Shown: positions 19,304-28,660, numbered from the stretch's first letter. The stretch: 64,000 nucleotides of DNA from CBDFMG01 sp965221205 [NCBI: bacterium] (GCA_965221205.1 OZ244870.1:3162001-3226000), one strand, 5' to 3'. Notes: a model not told the origin generated them from the sequence alone. Program-made: numbers and translations.

Positions 19304-20512
19304 GTGAGGATATCCCATCCGGTTTTTTTCCTGATACTTATCGTGAGTATTTTTTCAACTGCAATTCAAGCTGCATACGGACAGGATTTCAATGCTGACG
19401 AAGAAGAATTGACTCTCACACAATCTTTACTCAACTATGTTGATTATAACCGTGTTGAAGGTGTGTTTCTGGGAACACAATTGGGTGTATCTCACGGGAA
19501 AATTCCAGGAATATCTCTCAATGGTCGTGCAGGTTACGGTTTTAAATCAAAAGATTGGAATTATGCGGTAACACTTTCCCACTCGCTCGATTTCTTGCAG
19601 ACACAAACACTATCTGCAACCGTATTCGATGAAACACGGTCAAATGACTCCTGGATTCTCTCTCATGTTGAAAATATTCTGTCGACCACATTTTTACGAA
19701 AGGATTATCGAGATTATTTCCGGGTCCGGGGTGTCGAAGGAAACTATACAAACAAGCTGAATGAATATTATCGGATTTCTGCAAATGTCGGATACAGAAA
19801 ATATAATTCGATGCACAACACCGAACCCTGGAGCCTGTTTTTTCAGGACGAGAAATATTGGGATAATCCTCTGGTTACCGAACAGGATGAATTGCTCATT
19901 GCCGCATCGATTCATTACAGTACGCTCGGGGAAATTTTTATCGAATCGAATTATTGGCAATTTGAGACAACTCTTGAGCGGGAATTGAACGATTTCACTT
20001 TTACCGGTGTCTATTTTTCCGTACGCCGAATGCAGCTCAGTTTCAGCGACCAGACACTGATTACGGGGCTGCGCGGCGGATTCCGGAATGGAACGCTTGC
20101 CGAGCAGTATCTGTTCGATATCGGTGGATTTGGAACAATGCGTGCATACGAATTTAAGGAATTCACCGGTACCCGGAAGATAGTCTTTGAAGGCAATTAC
20201 CTTTTCAACGGTGATCTGCTCCAACGAATCCCACTGCAGTTCCTGCCGTTTTATTCAAACCTGACAACAGGTGTCTATTTCGATGCTGGTCTTGCCTGGT
20301 TCTCTGACAACGAGAAAAAAATATTGAAAACCGATAAGCCTGAGTACATACAACATGAAACAGGTAGTTCATTCGGCGATATCCGTTCGGGTGTCGGCGT
20401 ATCACTCTATATAATGGACAGCGTATTCGCAATAAATGCAGGAAGGCGTCTCGATACTGGAACGGAACCGTGGAACATAACATTTCGATTCAGGTTGTTT
20501 CAAAATCTTTAA
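19304..20512 (+). CDS. Omp85/BamA-like outer-membrane barrel protein without POTRA
   Basis: A 402-residue exported protein, started at GTG 19304 with an AAGG ribosome-binding site. The signal peptide is MRISHPVFFLILIVSIFSTA..., cleaved near AYGQ. The mature part alternates like a beta-barrel. Its C-terminal half has IGGFGTMRAYEFKEFTGTRK, reminiscent of the Omp85 GGxxxxRGY loop-6 motif with Ala in place of the second Gly, then LTTGVYFDAGLAWFSD, and ends FRFRLFQNL. There is no room for POTRA repeats, so it would be a barrel-only Omp85 relative such as those fused to or paired with other exported proteins. Its substrate is unknown. It is 16 bp upstream of rsmE, an unlikely functional partner. 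Confidence 0.68.
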   Translation: MRISHPVFFLILIVSIFSTAIQAAYGQDFNADEEELTLTQSLLNYVDYNRVEGVFLGTQLGVSHGKIPGISLNGRAGYGFKSKDWNYAVTLSHSLDFLQTQTLSATVFDETRSNDSWILSHVENILSTTFLRKDYRDYFRVRGVEGNYTNKLNEYYRISANVGYRKYNSMHNTEPWSLFFQDEKYWDNPLVTEQDELLIAASIHYSTLGEIFIESNYWQFETTLERELNDFTFTGVYFSVRRMQLSFSDQTLITGLRGGFRNGTLAEQYLFDIGGFGTMRAYEFKEFTGTRKIVFEGNYLFNGDLLQRIPLQFLPFYSNLTTGVYFDAGLAWFSDNEKKILKTDKPEYIQHETGSSFGDIRSGVGVSLYIMDSVFAINAGRRLDTGTEPWNITFRFRLFQNL

Positions 20513-20528
20513 GCATAACAAAGAGTTT

Positions 20529-21287
20529 ATGAATTACAATAACCTTCAATATTTTGTTGTTGAACAGGAGAATGTCAGCAGTGATTCGTTTTCACTGACC
20601 GGTGAAGAATATCATCATGCAGCACATGTGCTGCGGATGTCTGTTGGGACAATTATAGCGGCGGTTGACGGTCAGGGTAATGAATATCTTGGAACAATTC
20701 ATGCTATTGTCAGAGACAGGGAAATCAATTGTAACATTATCAAAACCCGCAGAAAGCCGAATGAACCGATCAACTCGATTGTCCTTATACAGGCTTTAAT
20801 CAAAGGCGACCGGTTCGATTATATAATTGAAAAATGTGTCGAACTCGGTGCGTCACAGATCATTCCGGTCGTAACAAAACGGTGTGTTGTGACCGGAAGC
20901 AGTAATAAAATCAAACGATGGCAAACCATTGCAAGATCAGCAATGAAACAATCCGGCCGGTCTTTATTGCCGGCAATTTCCGAAATCATGGAGGTAAACG
21001 ATGCGTTTGAGCATGCTGCTCAGGAAACGAGAATGAAGCATGCTGAAAGATTGCTGCTCCACAAAAATGGTAAACGCACACTGGCTGATTATTGCCAGGA
21101 TGAATCAGATTATTCTGGAGCAAAAACGTATGTGCTCGCTGTTGGTCCTGAGGGAGATTTTACAACTGACGAGCTTTTAAAAGCACAGAATACCTCTTTT
21201 CAATCGGTCTCACTGGGACCAAGACGGCTCCGTTCAGACACTGCAGGCATCGCCGCCCTGTCCTTTCTCATGCTCAATGAACAATAA
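20529..21287 (+). CDS. rsmE: 16S rRNA (uracil-1498-N3)-methyltransferase RsmE
   Basis: A 252-residue SPOUT methyltransferase. The N-terminal PUA-like part has SLTGEEYHHAAHVLRMSVG. The SPOUT domain has ALIKGDRFDYIIEKCVELG, ARSAMKQSGRSLLP, AVGPEGDFTTDEL and SLGPRRLRSDTAGIAAL; the last two form the knotted SAM site. It methylates U1498 of 16S rRNA. Length and motifs match the family. It is followed by HIT and rarA on the same strand. Confidence 0.95.
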   Translation: MNYNNLQYFVVEQENVSSDSFSLTGEEYHHAAHVLRMSVGTIIAAVDGQGNEYLGTIHAIVRDREINCNIIKTRRKPNEPINSIVLIQALIKGDRFDYIIEKCVELGASQIIPVVTKRCVVTGSSNKIKRWQTIARSAMKQSGRSLLPAISEIMEVNDAFEHAAQETRMKHAERLLLHKNGKRTLADYCQDESDYSGAKTYVLAVGPEGDFTTDELLKAQNTSFQSVSLGPRRLRSDTAGIAALSFLMLNEQ

Positions 21288-21407
21288 GCGGGATACATCG
21301 AGAAAAATCTCTTTGAATTTCAGAGAGCATATTCCTACATTATACCCCATTAAAACCTTACTATTCAAATCCAGCACCACATTATTTGAATCGCGGAGAA
21401 TACAAAT

Positions 21408-21752
21408 ATGAGTGACTGCCTCTTTTGTAAGATCGTATCCGGTGATATTCCGGGTGATATTGTGTACCGGGATAACGAGATTATAGCCTTTAACGATAAC
21501 AATCCGCAGGCACCTGTCCATATTCTTGTTATCCCCCGAGAACATATTGCCACCCACAATGACCTGACTGAAAATGATACACAGCTTATCGGTTCTCTCC
21601 TTGTCAAGATAAAATCAATGGCTCAAAACATCCAGGAGTTAAATAAAGGATACCGAATTGTCACTAATTGCGGCAGTGAAAGCGGTCAATCTGTCTTTCA
21701 TGTCCATTTTCACCTGCTTGGCGGGCGCCCAATGCAATGGCCTCCTGGTTAA
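21408..21752 (+). CDS. HIT-family (HinT-like) nucleotide hydrolase
   Basis: A 114-residue histidine-triad protein, beginning SDCLFCKIVSGDIP and carrying the triad HVHFHLLGGRPMQWPPG near the C-terminus, nearly identical in pattern to HinT phosphoramidases that hydrolyse AMP-lysine-type substrates. A ribosome-binding site (GGAGAA) precedes ATG 21408. It lies between rsmE and rarA. Confidence 0.93.
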   Translation: MSDCLFCKIVSGDIPGDIVYRDNEIIAFNDNNPQAPVHILVIPREHIATHNDLTENDTQLIGSLLVKIKSMAQNIQELNKGYRIVTNCGSESGQSVFHVHFHLLGGRPMQWPPG

Positions 21753-21782
21753 CGTATCGCATATTTTCAAATCGAAACATGT

Positions 21783-23138
21783 ATGGATTTATTTGAAACA
21801 CAACATGACAACAAACAATCAGTGAATCTATCGGCTCCCTTAGCCGAGCGGATGAGACCGGCTGTTATAGAGGATTTTTTCGGACAGGAACATCTTGTCG
21901 GACCAGATAGTGTTCTCGCTCGACAAATTGAAAACCGATCAATCGGTTCAATGATTTTCTGGGGGCCTCCCGGCTGTGGAAAAACGACACTTGCCAGAAT
22001 TGTTGCCGCGGAGTCGGATGCGGACTTCTACCAGATAAGCGCTGTGACAGCCGGCGTCAAAGATGTCAAAGGGATTATTGAAAAAGCCGGGTACAACCTG
22101 AAAATTCAGAAGAATACAATCCTCTTTATCGACGAAATCCACCGATTCAACAAAGCGCAGCAGGATGTGCTGCTGCAAAGTGTGGAAGAAGGCAAGCTGC
22201 TCCTCATTGGCGCAACAACAGAGAATCCTTCTTTCGAGGTTATTTCACCATTACTGTCGCGATGCAGAGTATTTACCTTGAAACCCCTGAGCGATGACAA
22301 TCTACTCTCGCTGCTTAAGAGGGCATTGACCTGTGATGAAACCATCAAAAATCTCAATCCGGATATTTCGAATGAAGTGCGACTCTCCCTTGTTTCTCTT
22401 TCGAGCTCTGACGCAAGAATTATGCTGAATGCATTAGAAGCAGCTATTCTGCTCGTTTCTCCCAATGCAGACGGTATTAGAACGGTGCAGAAACGGGACA
22501 TCGAGCATGTTCTCCAGAGAAAGACGCTTCTATATGACAAACAGGGAGAATACCACTACGACATTATTTCAGCATTTATAAAATCGATCCGGGGGAGCGA
22601 TCCGGATGCTGCCGCATACTGGCTCGTCCGGATGCTTGACGGCGGTGAAGATCCGAAATTTATCGCACGACGAATGGTTATCCTTGCTTCCGAAGATGTT
22701 GGGAATGCTGACCCTGCAGCCCTGCCGCTCGCAACCGCAACATTTTCAGCAATTGATTATATCGGCATGCCGGAAGCGCAGATAATCTTAATGCAAACAG
22801 CAACCTATCTGGCTGCAGCAGATAAAAGTAATACGGTAATCCGTACACTCTCGGCAGCAAAAAAAGCGCTCAAAGAATACCCGAATGCGTCGGTCCCACT
22901 CCATCTGAGAAACGCTCCAACTGCGTTCATGACATCGGAAGGCTATGGAAAAGGGTATAAGTATCCGCACGACTATCCGGGAAATTTTGTTGAGCAGCAC
23001 TACCTGCCGGAAGAACTGAGAGGATCACGCTATTTTAAACCGGGGGAGAGTGGCTATGAGAAGCAAATAAAAAACAGGCTGTCTCAGATTGATAAAAAAA
23101 GAAGCATCAATCCTGAAGATAAAGCTAAAGAAATATAA
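21783..23138 (+). CDS. rarA: replication-associated recombination protein A (RarA/MgsA)
   Basis: A 451-residue clamp-loader-like AAA+ ATPase. It has the RarA N-terminus LAERMRPAVIEDFFGQEHLV, Walker A FWGPPGCGKTTLAR, Walker B ILFIDEIHRFNKAQQD, sensor 1 GATTENPSFEV, and the C-terminal tetramerisation domain with SEDVGNADPAALPLATA and PNASVPLHLRNAPT. It acts at stalled replication forks with SSB. Length matches the family. It is convergent with the FmdB-like gene (24 bp apart). Confidence 0.95.
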   Translation: MDLFETQHDNKQSVNLSAPLAERMRPAVIEDFFGQEHLVGPDSVLARQIENRSIGSMIFWGPPGCGKTTLARIVAAESDADFYQISAVTAGVKDVKGIIEKAGYNLKIQKNTILFIDEIHRFNKAQQDVLLQSVEEGKLLLIGATTENPSFEVISPLLSRCRVFTLKPLSDDNLLSLLKRALTCDETIKNLNPDISNEVRLSLVSLSSSDARIMLNALEAAILLVSPNADGIRTVQKRDIEHVLQRKTLLYDKQGEYHYDIISAFIKSIRGSDPDAAAYWLVRMLDGGEDPKFIARRMVILASEDVGNADPAALPLATATFSAIDYIGMPEAQIILMQTATYLAAADKSNTVIRTLSAAKKALKEYPNASVPLHLRNAPTAFMTSEGYGKGYKYPHDYPGNFVEQHYLPEELRGSRYFKPGESGYEKQIKNRLSQIDKKRSINPEDKAKEI

Positions 23139-23162
23139 CAGTGCAATACGGTATAAATCGAA

Positions 23163-23474
23163 TCAGGATTTTTTCGGAGAATCAGATTCTGACTTTGAGG
23201 AATCGGACTTTTTATCTTTTGACGAGTCGTTTTTGTTGGTATCGGTATTTTTGGGAGTAGGCTCTATCGGCTTTTTCCCGTTACCATTCGAGCCGTTTTT
23301 ATAATCAGTTATATAAAATCCGGAGCCTTTAAAAATCAATCCGACACCACCGTTTATAATTCGTTCGACACGGGCATTACAGACCGGGCAACCCTTGACC
23401 GGAACGTCCTTAATGCTCTGGAACTTTTCAAATTCGTGTCCACAGCTCGTGCATCTGTAATCGTATGTCGGCAT
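23163..23474 (-). CDS. FmdB-family zinc-ribbon regulatory protein
   Basis: A 103-residue protein starting MPTYDYRCTSCGHEFEKFQS with a second pair CPVCNARVERII, i.e. the CxxC...CxxC zinc ribbon of FmdB-type proteins. GLIFKGSGFYITDYK is the typical end of that domain. The remaining 45 residues are Ser/Lys/Asp-rich and disordered (DSSKDKKSDSSKSESDSPKK), as usual in the family. Function is poorly defined (putative transcription regulator). Confidence 0.9.
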   Translation of the reverse strand: MPTYDYRCTSCGHEFEKFQSIKDVPVKGCPVCNARVERIINGGVGLIFKGSGFYITDYKNGSNGNGKKPIEPTPKNTDTNKNDSSKDKKSDSSKSESDSPKKS

Positions 23475-23592
23475 ATCGTTTGTATAGTTTTATTGGCAAA
23501 AAGTGATGAAACTGCAAATATAACTATTTTTCTCTCAATTTTCAACTACAATATAATTTCATTAGTTCCTTAAAAGCAAAAAATCGCAAACC

Positions 23593-25161
23593 ATGGATAA
23601 AATCCGGCTGCTCCCTTCCCCCAATTCCCTTACGATTGAGCAAAAAATCGGACAAATATGTTTGTTCGGATTTCACGGTAAACAGGTGACTCAGGAACTG
23701 AGAAATTTTTTTCGCAATCACCACATTGGAAATGTAATCCTGTTTTCCAAAAATTTTAATGATGCGCATGGTCTTCGCGACCTGTGCCGATCTTTCTATG
23801 AAATTATTGATGTGCCGCCTTTTATTGCCATCGACCAGGAAGGCGGAGTCGTAACACGTATCAACAAAGGCGCAACCGTTCTTCCCGGGAATATGGCTGT
23901 TGCCGCAACCGGCAAACCGAAAAACGGAAGAATGTACGGTTCGATTATCGGACGGGAACTGCGTGCACTTGGAGTAAACCTCAATCTCGCTCCGGTCCTC
24001 GATGTTACGGTCCCTGATAATCCCGGTATTGGTGTTAGATCGTTCGGTGATTCAGCAGAAATTGTTTCTCAATTCGGATCCGAACTTATCCACGGATTGC
24101 AGTCTGAATCGGTTTTTGCCTGCGCAAAACATTTCCCCGGTATCGGATCGGCTCTCTTTGATACCCACATCGAAATGCCGATAATTGACAAATCCCTGCA
24201 TGAACTTGAATCGAGCGATCTTATACCTTTCAAAACCGCAATCGTAAATGGAGTCGACTGCGTCATGACCTCTCATGCTGGATTTACCGCATTCGACTTG
24301 GATACTCCACCGCTTCCGGCAACATTTAATCCTGCTGTTTATACCGGTTATCTGCGAGAACAACTCGGTTTTAAGGGCGTTATCATAACCGACGATCTCG
24401 AAATGGGCGGTGCGACAAACAGTATGGAATTTGAAGACTCCGTAATTGCCGCTGTCCATGCCGGTGCCGATCTTCTTGCGGTATGCAGTAACAAAGAGAG
24501 GCAGGAGAAAACAATTTCGGCGCTCTTGAACGCTGTACGGGACGGTGCCATATCGGAAAAAAGAATCGATGAAAGTATTGCGAGAATATTTTCACTCAAA
24601 CAAAGATTCTTAGAAAAGTATCACCTCTTTTTCAAGGAAGGTATTGACGATATTATTGAAGAAAACAAACATATCGCTCACGATATTGTAACACAATCGA
24701 TTTCCGTTTTTGATGAGCAGAATAATATTCCACTCCGGCAGGATGAAGATGCCGTCATTTCTGCTGTAATTCCCCGCCTGACAGAAGCTGCGCAGGTCGA
24801 AGAACTCAAATCGTCAGTAAGAGAATCGGAAGAAGCGATAATGAAAGAGCTTGGAAAATACCGTAAAAAAGTTCAAATCCACCGGTATTCCCTTCCGCCG
24901 GGCAATGATGAAGTTCTTGATATCGCAAATCAAACTGCCGGCGCCGGCTGTACGCTCATGTTCAGTTATAATGCACATCTGGATGAACTGCAATCTGCAT
25001 TTGTCACACAGCTAGCACAAAGTTCGAAACTATTGATTCTCATTATGCTCAGGAATCCGCATGACCGATTTATTGTCTCCGGCACATCGGCAATTGCAGT
25101 GTATGCGCCGACGGTTCCCGGCATAACTGCAGCACTACGCCGTCTTTTTCGTAATACCTAA
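23593..25161 (+). CDS. nagZ: GH3 beta-N-acetylhexosaminidase (NagZ-like)
   Basis: A 522-residue GH3 enzyme. The catalytic barrel (about 1-345) shows FIAIDQEGGVVTRI, ALGVNLNLAPVLDV, CAKHFPGIGSALFDTHIEMP (the loop with the Asp/His general acid-base dyad of NagZ enzymes) and GVIITDDLEMGGA with the nucleophile Asp. A further domain of about 170 residues follows, as in longer NagZ forms of several phyla. It cleaves GlcNAc from muropeptides. No signal peptide is seen, so it is probably cytoplasmic, in line with recycling together with AnmK and the BadF-type kinase at 15659-17833. Confidence 0.9.
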   Translation: MDKIRLLPSPNSLTIEQKIGQICLFGFHGKQVTQELRNFFRNHHIGNVILFSKNFNDAHGLRDLCRSFYEIIDVPPFIAIDQEGGVVTRINKGATVLPGNMAVAATGKPKNGRMYGSIIGRELRALGVNLNLAPVLDVTVPDNPGIGVRSFGDSAEIVSQFGSELIHGLQSESVFACAKHFPGIGSALFDTHIEMPIIDKSLHELESSDLIPFKTAIVNGVDCVMTSHAGFTAFDLDTPPLPATFNPAVYTGYLREQLGFKGVIITDDLEMGGATNSMEFEDSVIAAVHAGADLLAVCSNKERQEKTISALLNAVRDGAISEKRIDESIARIFSLKQRFLEKYHLFFKEGIDDIIEENKHIAHDIVTQSISVFDEQNNIPLRQDEDAVISAVIPRLTEAAQVEELKSSVRESEEAIMKELGKYRKKVQIHRYSLPPGNDEVLDIANQTAGAGCTLMFSYNAHLDELQSAFVTQLAQSSKLLILIMLRNPHDRFIVSGTSAIAVYAPTVPGITAALRRLFRNT

Positions 25162-25241
25162 AGACACGTTTTTACCTGTATCCTGGATAATAAATGCGGA
25201 GAACTCGAGTATGAAATGCGCACACGTGCCCAATAATCCGC

Positions 25242-25268
25242 TTGACTTTATTGCATATTTTCTCTAAT
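25242..25268 (+). promoter_or_regulatory. probable promoter of tRNA-Ser
   Basis: TTGACT (25242-25247) followed by TCTAAT (25263-25268, 15-bp spacing), about 28 bp upstream of the mature tRNA 5' end. The -35 is strong, but the spacing is shorter than ideal. Confidence 0.45.
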
Positions 25269-25295
25269 TTTACAGTCTCTGTTTTGGCAGGCGCA

Positions 25296-25505
<210 letters not shown>

Positions 25506-25506
25506 T

Positions 25507-25947
25507 ATGGAAATGCTTAAACGAATTAGCGGCTTATTCTTATTTGTAATAGCGGCTGTGGTTGCAGTCCACACAATAGTTGAACCGCTCTATCACACCT
25601 CCAGAGAAGCACAGATGACAGCCCCGCTTTGGGCCGTCTTAGATCCGTTCATGGTGTTGGCGGTCGTGTTAGGCGTGATATTCGGGTGCATCCGTAAGAG
25701 AGCGGTTGACAGCGAAGAAGGCAGCGGGGCGATTACGCGCGAGTTCCTTGCCGCCAATACGCTGTTCTACGGATTCCTGTCCGTGGGCATCCTGTTACTC
25801 TGGAACTGGTTCAACGAGCTCAGTCCCGCATTCACCGCAGCAGGAGAGGATACAACCGCTCTCGTGTGGATACTCATCGATACTGCGCTGCCGCTGCTTT
25901 CGGGCACAATGGGGATATTCCTGCTGCGGGGCTGCTGCAGCAAATAG
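25507..25947 (+). CDS. small multi-pass membrane protein, family unknown
   Basis: A 146-residue protein from ATG 25507, chosen because GGAGGG lies 8-10 bp upstream; an upstream in-frame TTG at 25489 overlaps that site. Four membrane segments are visible: ISGLFLFVIAAVVAVHTIV, WAVLDPFMVLAVVLGVIFG, LAANTLFYGFLSVGILLLW and ALVWILIDTALPLLSGTMG; it ends LLRGCCSK. I do not recognise the family. Its first 37 residues recur, nearly identical, in a truncated copy at 28728. Both copies sit next to the island repeat, so the gene travels with it. Confidence 0.7.
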   Translation: MEMLKRISGLFLFVIAAVVAVHTIVEPLYHTSREAQMTAPLWAVLDPFMVLAVVLGVIFGCIRKRAVDSEEGSGAITREFLAANTLFYGFLSVGILLLWNWFNELSPAFTAAGEDTTALVWILIDTALPLLSGTMGIFLLRGCCSK

Positions 25948-26548
25948 ATGAGCGGACACTCAGAACAAGACGAGAAAGACGCCGCCGTGGAGATCACAAA
26001 CCCACGTCATTCCGGCAGTTGACCGATTCGTTCCTGAAATATAAAGCGGACGACGAACACCGACTTCTTTCTCTACGCCACAGCCATTAATTCTGTAAGG
26101 CAGCAAGCTCTTTATTTCGCCTTACAAGAGTTCTCGGCGACGACGGCCAATCGGCCGAAGATGCCTCTGAGAACGGCTTACACGAAGCAGCGGCACGGCA
26201 GGACGCTCAGCGCGAGAGAGATGATCGTTCTCGCGGATGGAAATGGTTCTACAATGACAACAGCGATTGCATACAGTTCCACGTTCCCGAACCCTCAAGC
26301 TCATTAGTCGTGAAGCCTGCGAACTGGTTTCGAGAACGCAAGGGGATTTATAGAAGTTGCGTGACCGCTATCGCTCGAACAGGACGCCATCCAGTTCCGG
26401 ATCAAACGCCTGCTGGAGCGCGCGCAGGCGCCGGGATGAAGAAAGGCACGCAAACGTTATGCGAGCCGAAAGTCCCTGCCCGCTTGACAGCTGCCTTTGT
26501 TCGACGAACTCGATGAGTGGACCGGTTCGCCGGAGCTGGAGATATGAA
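25948..26548 (+). pseudogene. decayed gene upstream of the ATPase
   Basis: Coding-like stretches in different frames follow the membrane gene: GWKWFYNDNSDCIQFHVP and LVVKPANWFRERKGIYRS (up to about 26365), then in another frame LEQDAIQFRIKRLLERAQAP (about 26371-26435), then LPLFDELDEWTGSPELEI ending at TGA 26546-26548, three bases before the ATPase ATG. This looks like one gene with several frameshifts, once translated directly ahead of the ATPase. The family is not recognised, so a role in the same system is only a guess. Confidence 0.45.
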
Positions 26549-26551
26549 GAT

Positions 26552-28099
26552 ATGAACGATTTAACCACACACGACACTCTTAAACTCGAAGTGGCGAATT
26601 TTGGGCCAATCGTCGAAGCCACGGTAGATCTGCGCCCGCTGACGGTGTTCGTAGGGCCCAGCAACACCGGAAAGTCTTACATGGCGATCCTTATCTATGC
26701 GCTGCATCGGTATTTCAGTAATGGAGACGGCCTAAGCCGTCTCCACAGATACCCGTCTCGCCGACTGCCTGAAAGTAAAGAACACACGCTGCCAAAAAAC
26801 GCAATTGACGATCTTTTCGCATGGGCGGAACAGGAATTCGAGATTTCAAAACAGAATTCGATATCCGGTATCAGGGAAATGGTTAAGGGAAAAAAACGTT
26901 TGAGTCTGCCCGGCTCCGTAATCAAATTGATTCAGTTCTTGTTCGATACACAGGGCGACCCGCTCAGTTTTGAGCTTTGCAGGTGTTTCGGATCCCACAT
27001 AGGTCAACTGATCCGGAAAGAGAGCAGGTCGGGGAGCCGGATCGTTGTTCGACGGCGGCTTTCGAACGATTCGGTTCGATTCGAAATTGAATTAACGCTC
27101 AAATCCCGAGAACAACGATTGAGATCAGCGGTTCCCGACAATCTCGAAATAGAAACTGACAGTAGCAAGATGACTCACTACGAGTTCCGCTATTTACTTG
27201 AGCGCTTATTCCTGCTCGAAAAACTTCGAAATGATGAAGCTGAGACACGAGACTTGCTTCAAACCCTGTTCGATCTTGCCCTGCCTCACCTTGTCGGTGC
27301 GCTGCATCATCCTGCCTTCTATCTTCCCGCTGGCCGAACCGGAGTGATGCATGCGCACAGTGTGGTCGTAAGTGCCTTGATTGAAAGCGCGGCAATGACT
27401 GGTCTGCGTCCGGCCGCACGCACGCCCATGCTCTCAGGTGTGCTGGCGGATTTTCTTGAACAATTGATCATGCTTGATAACCCCCAGCGCCGGCGTGGAA
27501 AATTCAGCTATGATTATGGCGCGCGGCGAATCGAAGACGCCATTCTTCGTGGATCCGTGCTGGTGGAAAAAGCGGAGACCGGCAGACATCCGCACTTCTT
27601 CTATCAGCCAGAGGGATCGGAAGTCAGTCTGCCATTGATGAACGTCTCGTCGATGGTTGCGGAACTCGCACCGGTCGTTCTTTATCTGCGCTACAGGGCC
27701 AAACCCCACAATGTGCTGATCGTTGAGGAACCGGAATCGCATTTGCACCCGGCCATGCAGGTCGAATTCACTCGTCAACTTGCGGCGCTCGTCCGGTCAG
27801 GCATACGGGTGATCGTCACCACGCACAGCGAATGGGTGCTTGAGGAACTTGCCAACATCGTGCAGCGACCCGAGCCTTCCGAGAAGGGGCGGAAGGAAGT
27901 CTCCGTCAGCGATATCGCACTTCGCCCGGAACAGGTGGGGGCGTGGCTGTTCAAACCCAAAACTCGCCCCAAAGGATCGGTGGTGGAGGAAATTCGTCTC
28001 GACAATTCCGGTCTTTACCCATCCGGCTTCGATGAGGTAGCGGCAGCGCTCCACAACGACTGGGCCGAGATTTCGAGCCGGGTCGGAGAGACCGAATGA
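26552..28099 (+). CDS. OLD-like AAA ATPase, putative defence effector/sensor
   Basis: A 515-residue ABC/SMC-type ATPase. From ATG 26552 (GGAG 10 bp upstream) it reads MNDLTTHDTLKLEVANFGPI, then Walker A FVGPSNTGKSYMA near residue 35. The C-terminal lobe has NVLIVEEPESHLHPAMQVEF (Walker B and D-loop) and IRVIVTTHSEWVLEELANIV (H-switch). The insert between the lobes is a long helical region (about 60-300). This is the 'predicted ATP-binding protein involved in recombination/OLD' type found in Septu, Gabija, retron and related defence systems. No TOPRIM domain follows; instead the stop overlaps the ATG of a small nuclease-like gene (ATGA at 28096), implying translational coupling. Confidence 0.82.
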   Translation: MNDLTTHDTLKLEVANFGPIVEATVDLRPLTVFVGPSNTGKSYMAILIYALHRYFSNGDGLSRLHRYPSRRLPESKEHTLPKNAIDDLFAWAEQEFEISKQNSISGIREMVKGKKRLSLPGSVIKLIQFLFDTQGDPLSFELCRCFGSHIGQLIRKESRSGSRIVVRRRLSNDSVRFEIELTLKSREQRLRSAVPDNLEIETDSSKMTHYEFRYLLERLFLLEKLRNDEAETRDLLQTLFDLALPHLVGALHHPAFYLPAGRTGVMHAHSVVVSALIESAAMTGLRPAARTPMLSGVLADFLEQLIMLDNPQRRRGKFSYDYGARRIEDAILRGSVLVEKAETGRHPHFFYQPEGSEVSLPLMNVSSMVAELAPVVLYLRYRAKPHNVLIVEEPESHLHPAMQVEFTRQLAALVRSGIRVIVTTHSEWVLEELANIVQRPEPSEKGRKEVSVSDIALRPEQVGAWLFKPKTRPKGSVVEEIRLDNSGLYPSGFDEVAAALHNDWAEISSRVGETE

Positions 28100-28575
28100 C
28101 GGGGTTGGTTGAGGCCGTTACCGCTAAGGTTAATGAGAGTTGCATAGTATCCAAAATGAAAAAAACTGGTTGTAAGGTTTCGCTCAAGAATGCACCCGAG
28201 CCGCGCCTGATCGTGGATTTCGACAAACCGGGATCACCGCTGGGGAAAAGTGAGACGCGCTGCGATTATCTCTTTGTCGCAAATGGTGAAAGATGCGCCG
28301 GTTGGATAGCCCCACTGGAACTGAAAAAAGGCAGCTTGGATGCTAACGAAGTAGCCAAACAGCTTCAGGCGGGGGCAAAGTTCGCGGAAGATGCCACGAA
28401 AGAGTTTTTTTCCCGGAAACAAAACGTGACGTTTCGCCCCATCGTCGCTCTTGCCGGCAGCACACGTAAGAGTCAAAGAGAAAGGCTAAAAAAAAATAAA
28501 GTGGAATTTTATGGCCATGTTGAGGTCATTCGGCGCATGAAGTGCGGCGCTTCACTGAAAAATGTGCTCCGCTGA
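28096..28575 (+). CDS. small PD-(D/E)XK nuclease-like partner of the ATPase
   Basis: A 159-residue protein whose start overlaps the ATPase stop by 4 bp. The central part reads RCDYLFVANGERCAGW followed by IAPLELKKGSLDANEVAKQL. An Asp, then E-L-K-K on the next strand, then a helix with a conserved-looking Gln matches the D...ExK...Q layout of PD-(D/E)XK nucleases. FRPIVALAGSTRKSQRERLK and IRRMKCGASLKNVLR complete a compact alpha/beta fold. I know of no name for this family. The genetic coupling suggests that ATPase and nuclease form one complex, a plausible two-gene antiphage system. The nuclease call is inference from motif layout. Confidence 0.62.
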   Translation: MTGLVEAVTAKVNESCIVSKMKKTGCKVSLKNAPEPRLIVDFDKPGSPLGKSETRCDYLFVANGERCAGWIAPLELKKGSLDANEVAKQLQAGAKFAEDATKEFFSRKQNVTFRPIVALAGSTRKSQRERLKKNKVEFYGHVEVIRRMKCGASLKNVLR

Positions 28576-28660
28576 TGACTGCAGCGGCAAAGAAAAAACT
28601 CATCGAGGTCGCCCTCCCGCTCGACGCGATCAACGCGGCGTCAGCTCGGGAGAAGTCGGT

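Noticed and set aside
26357-26551. N-terminal extension of the island ATPase
   Set aside because: Arg/Ser-rich sequence without family support; it is an alternative frame of the decayed upstream gene. ATG 26552 has a ribosome-binding site and the normal ATPase start.
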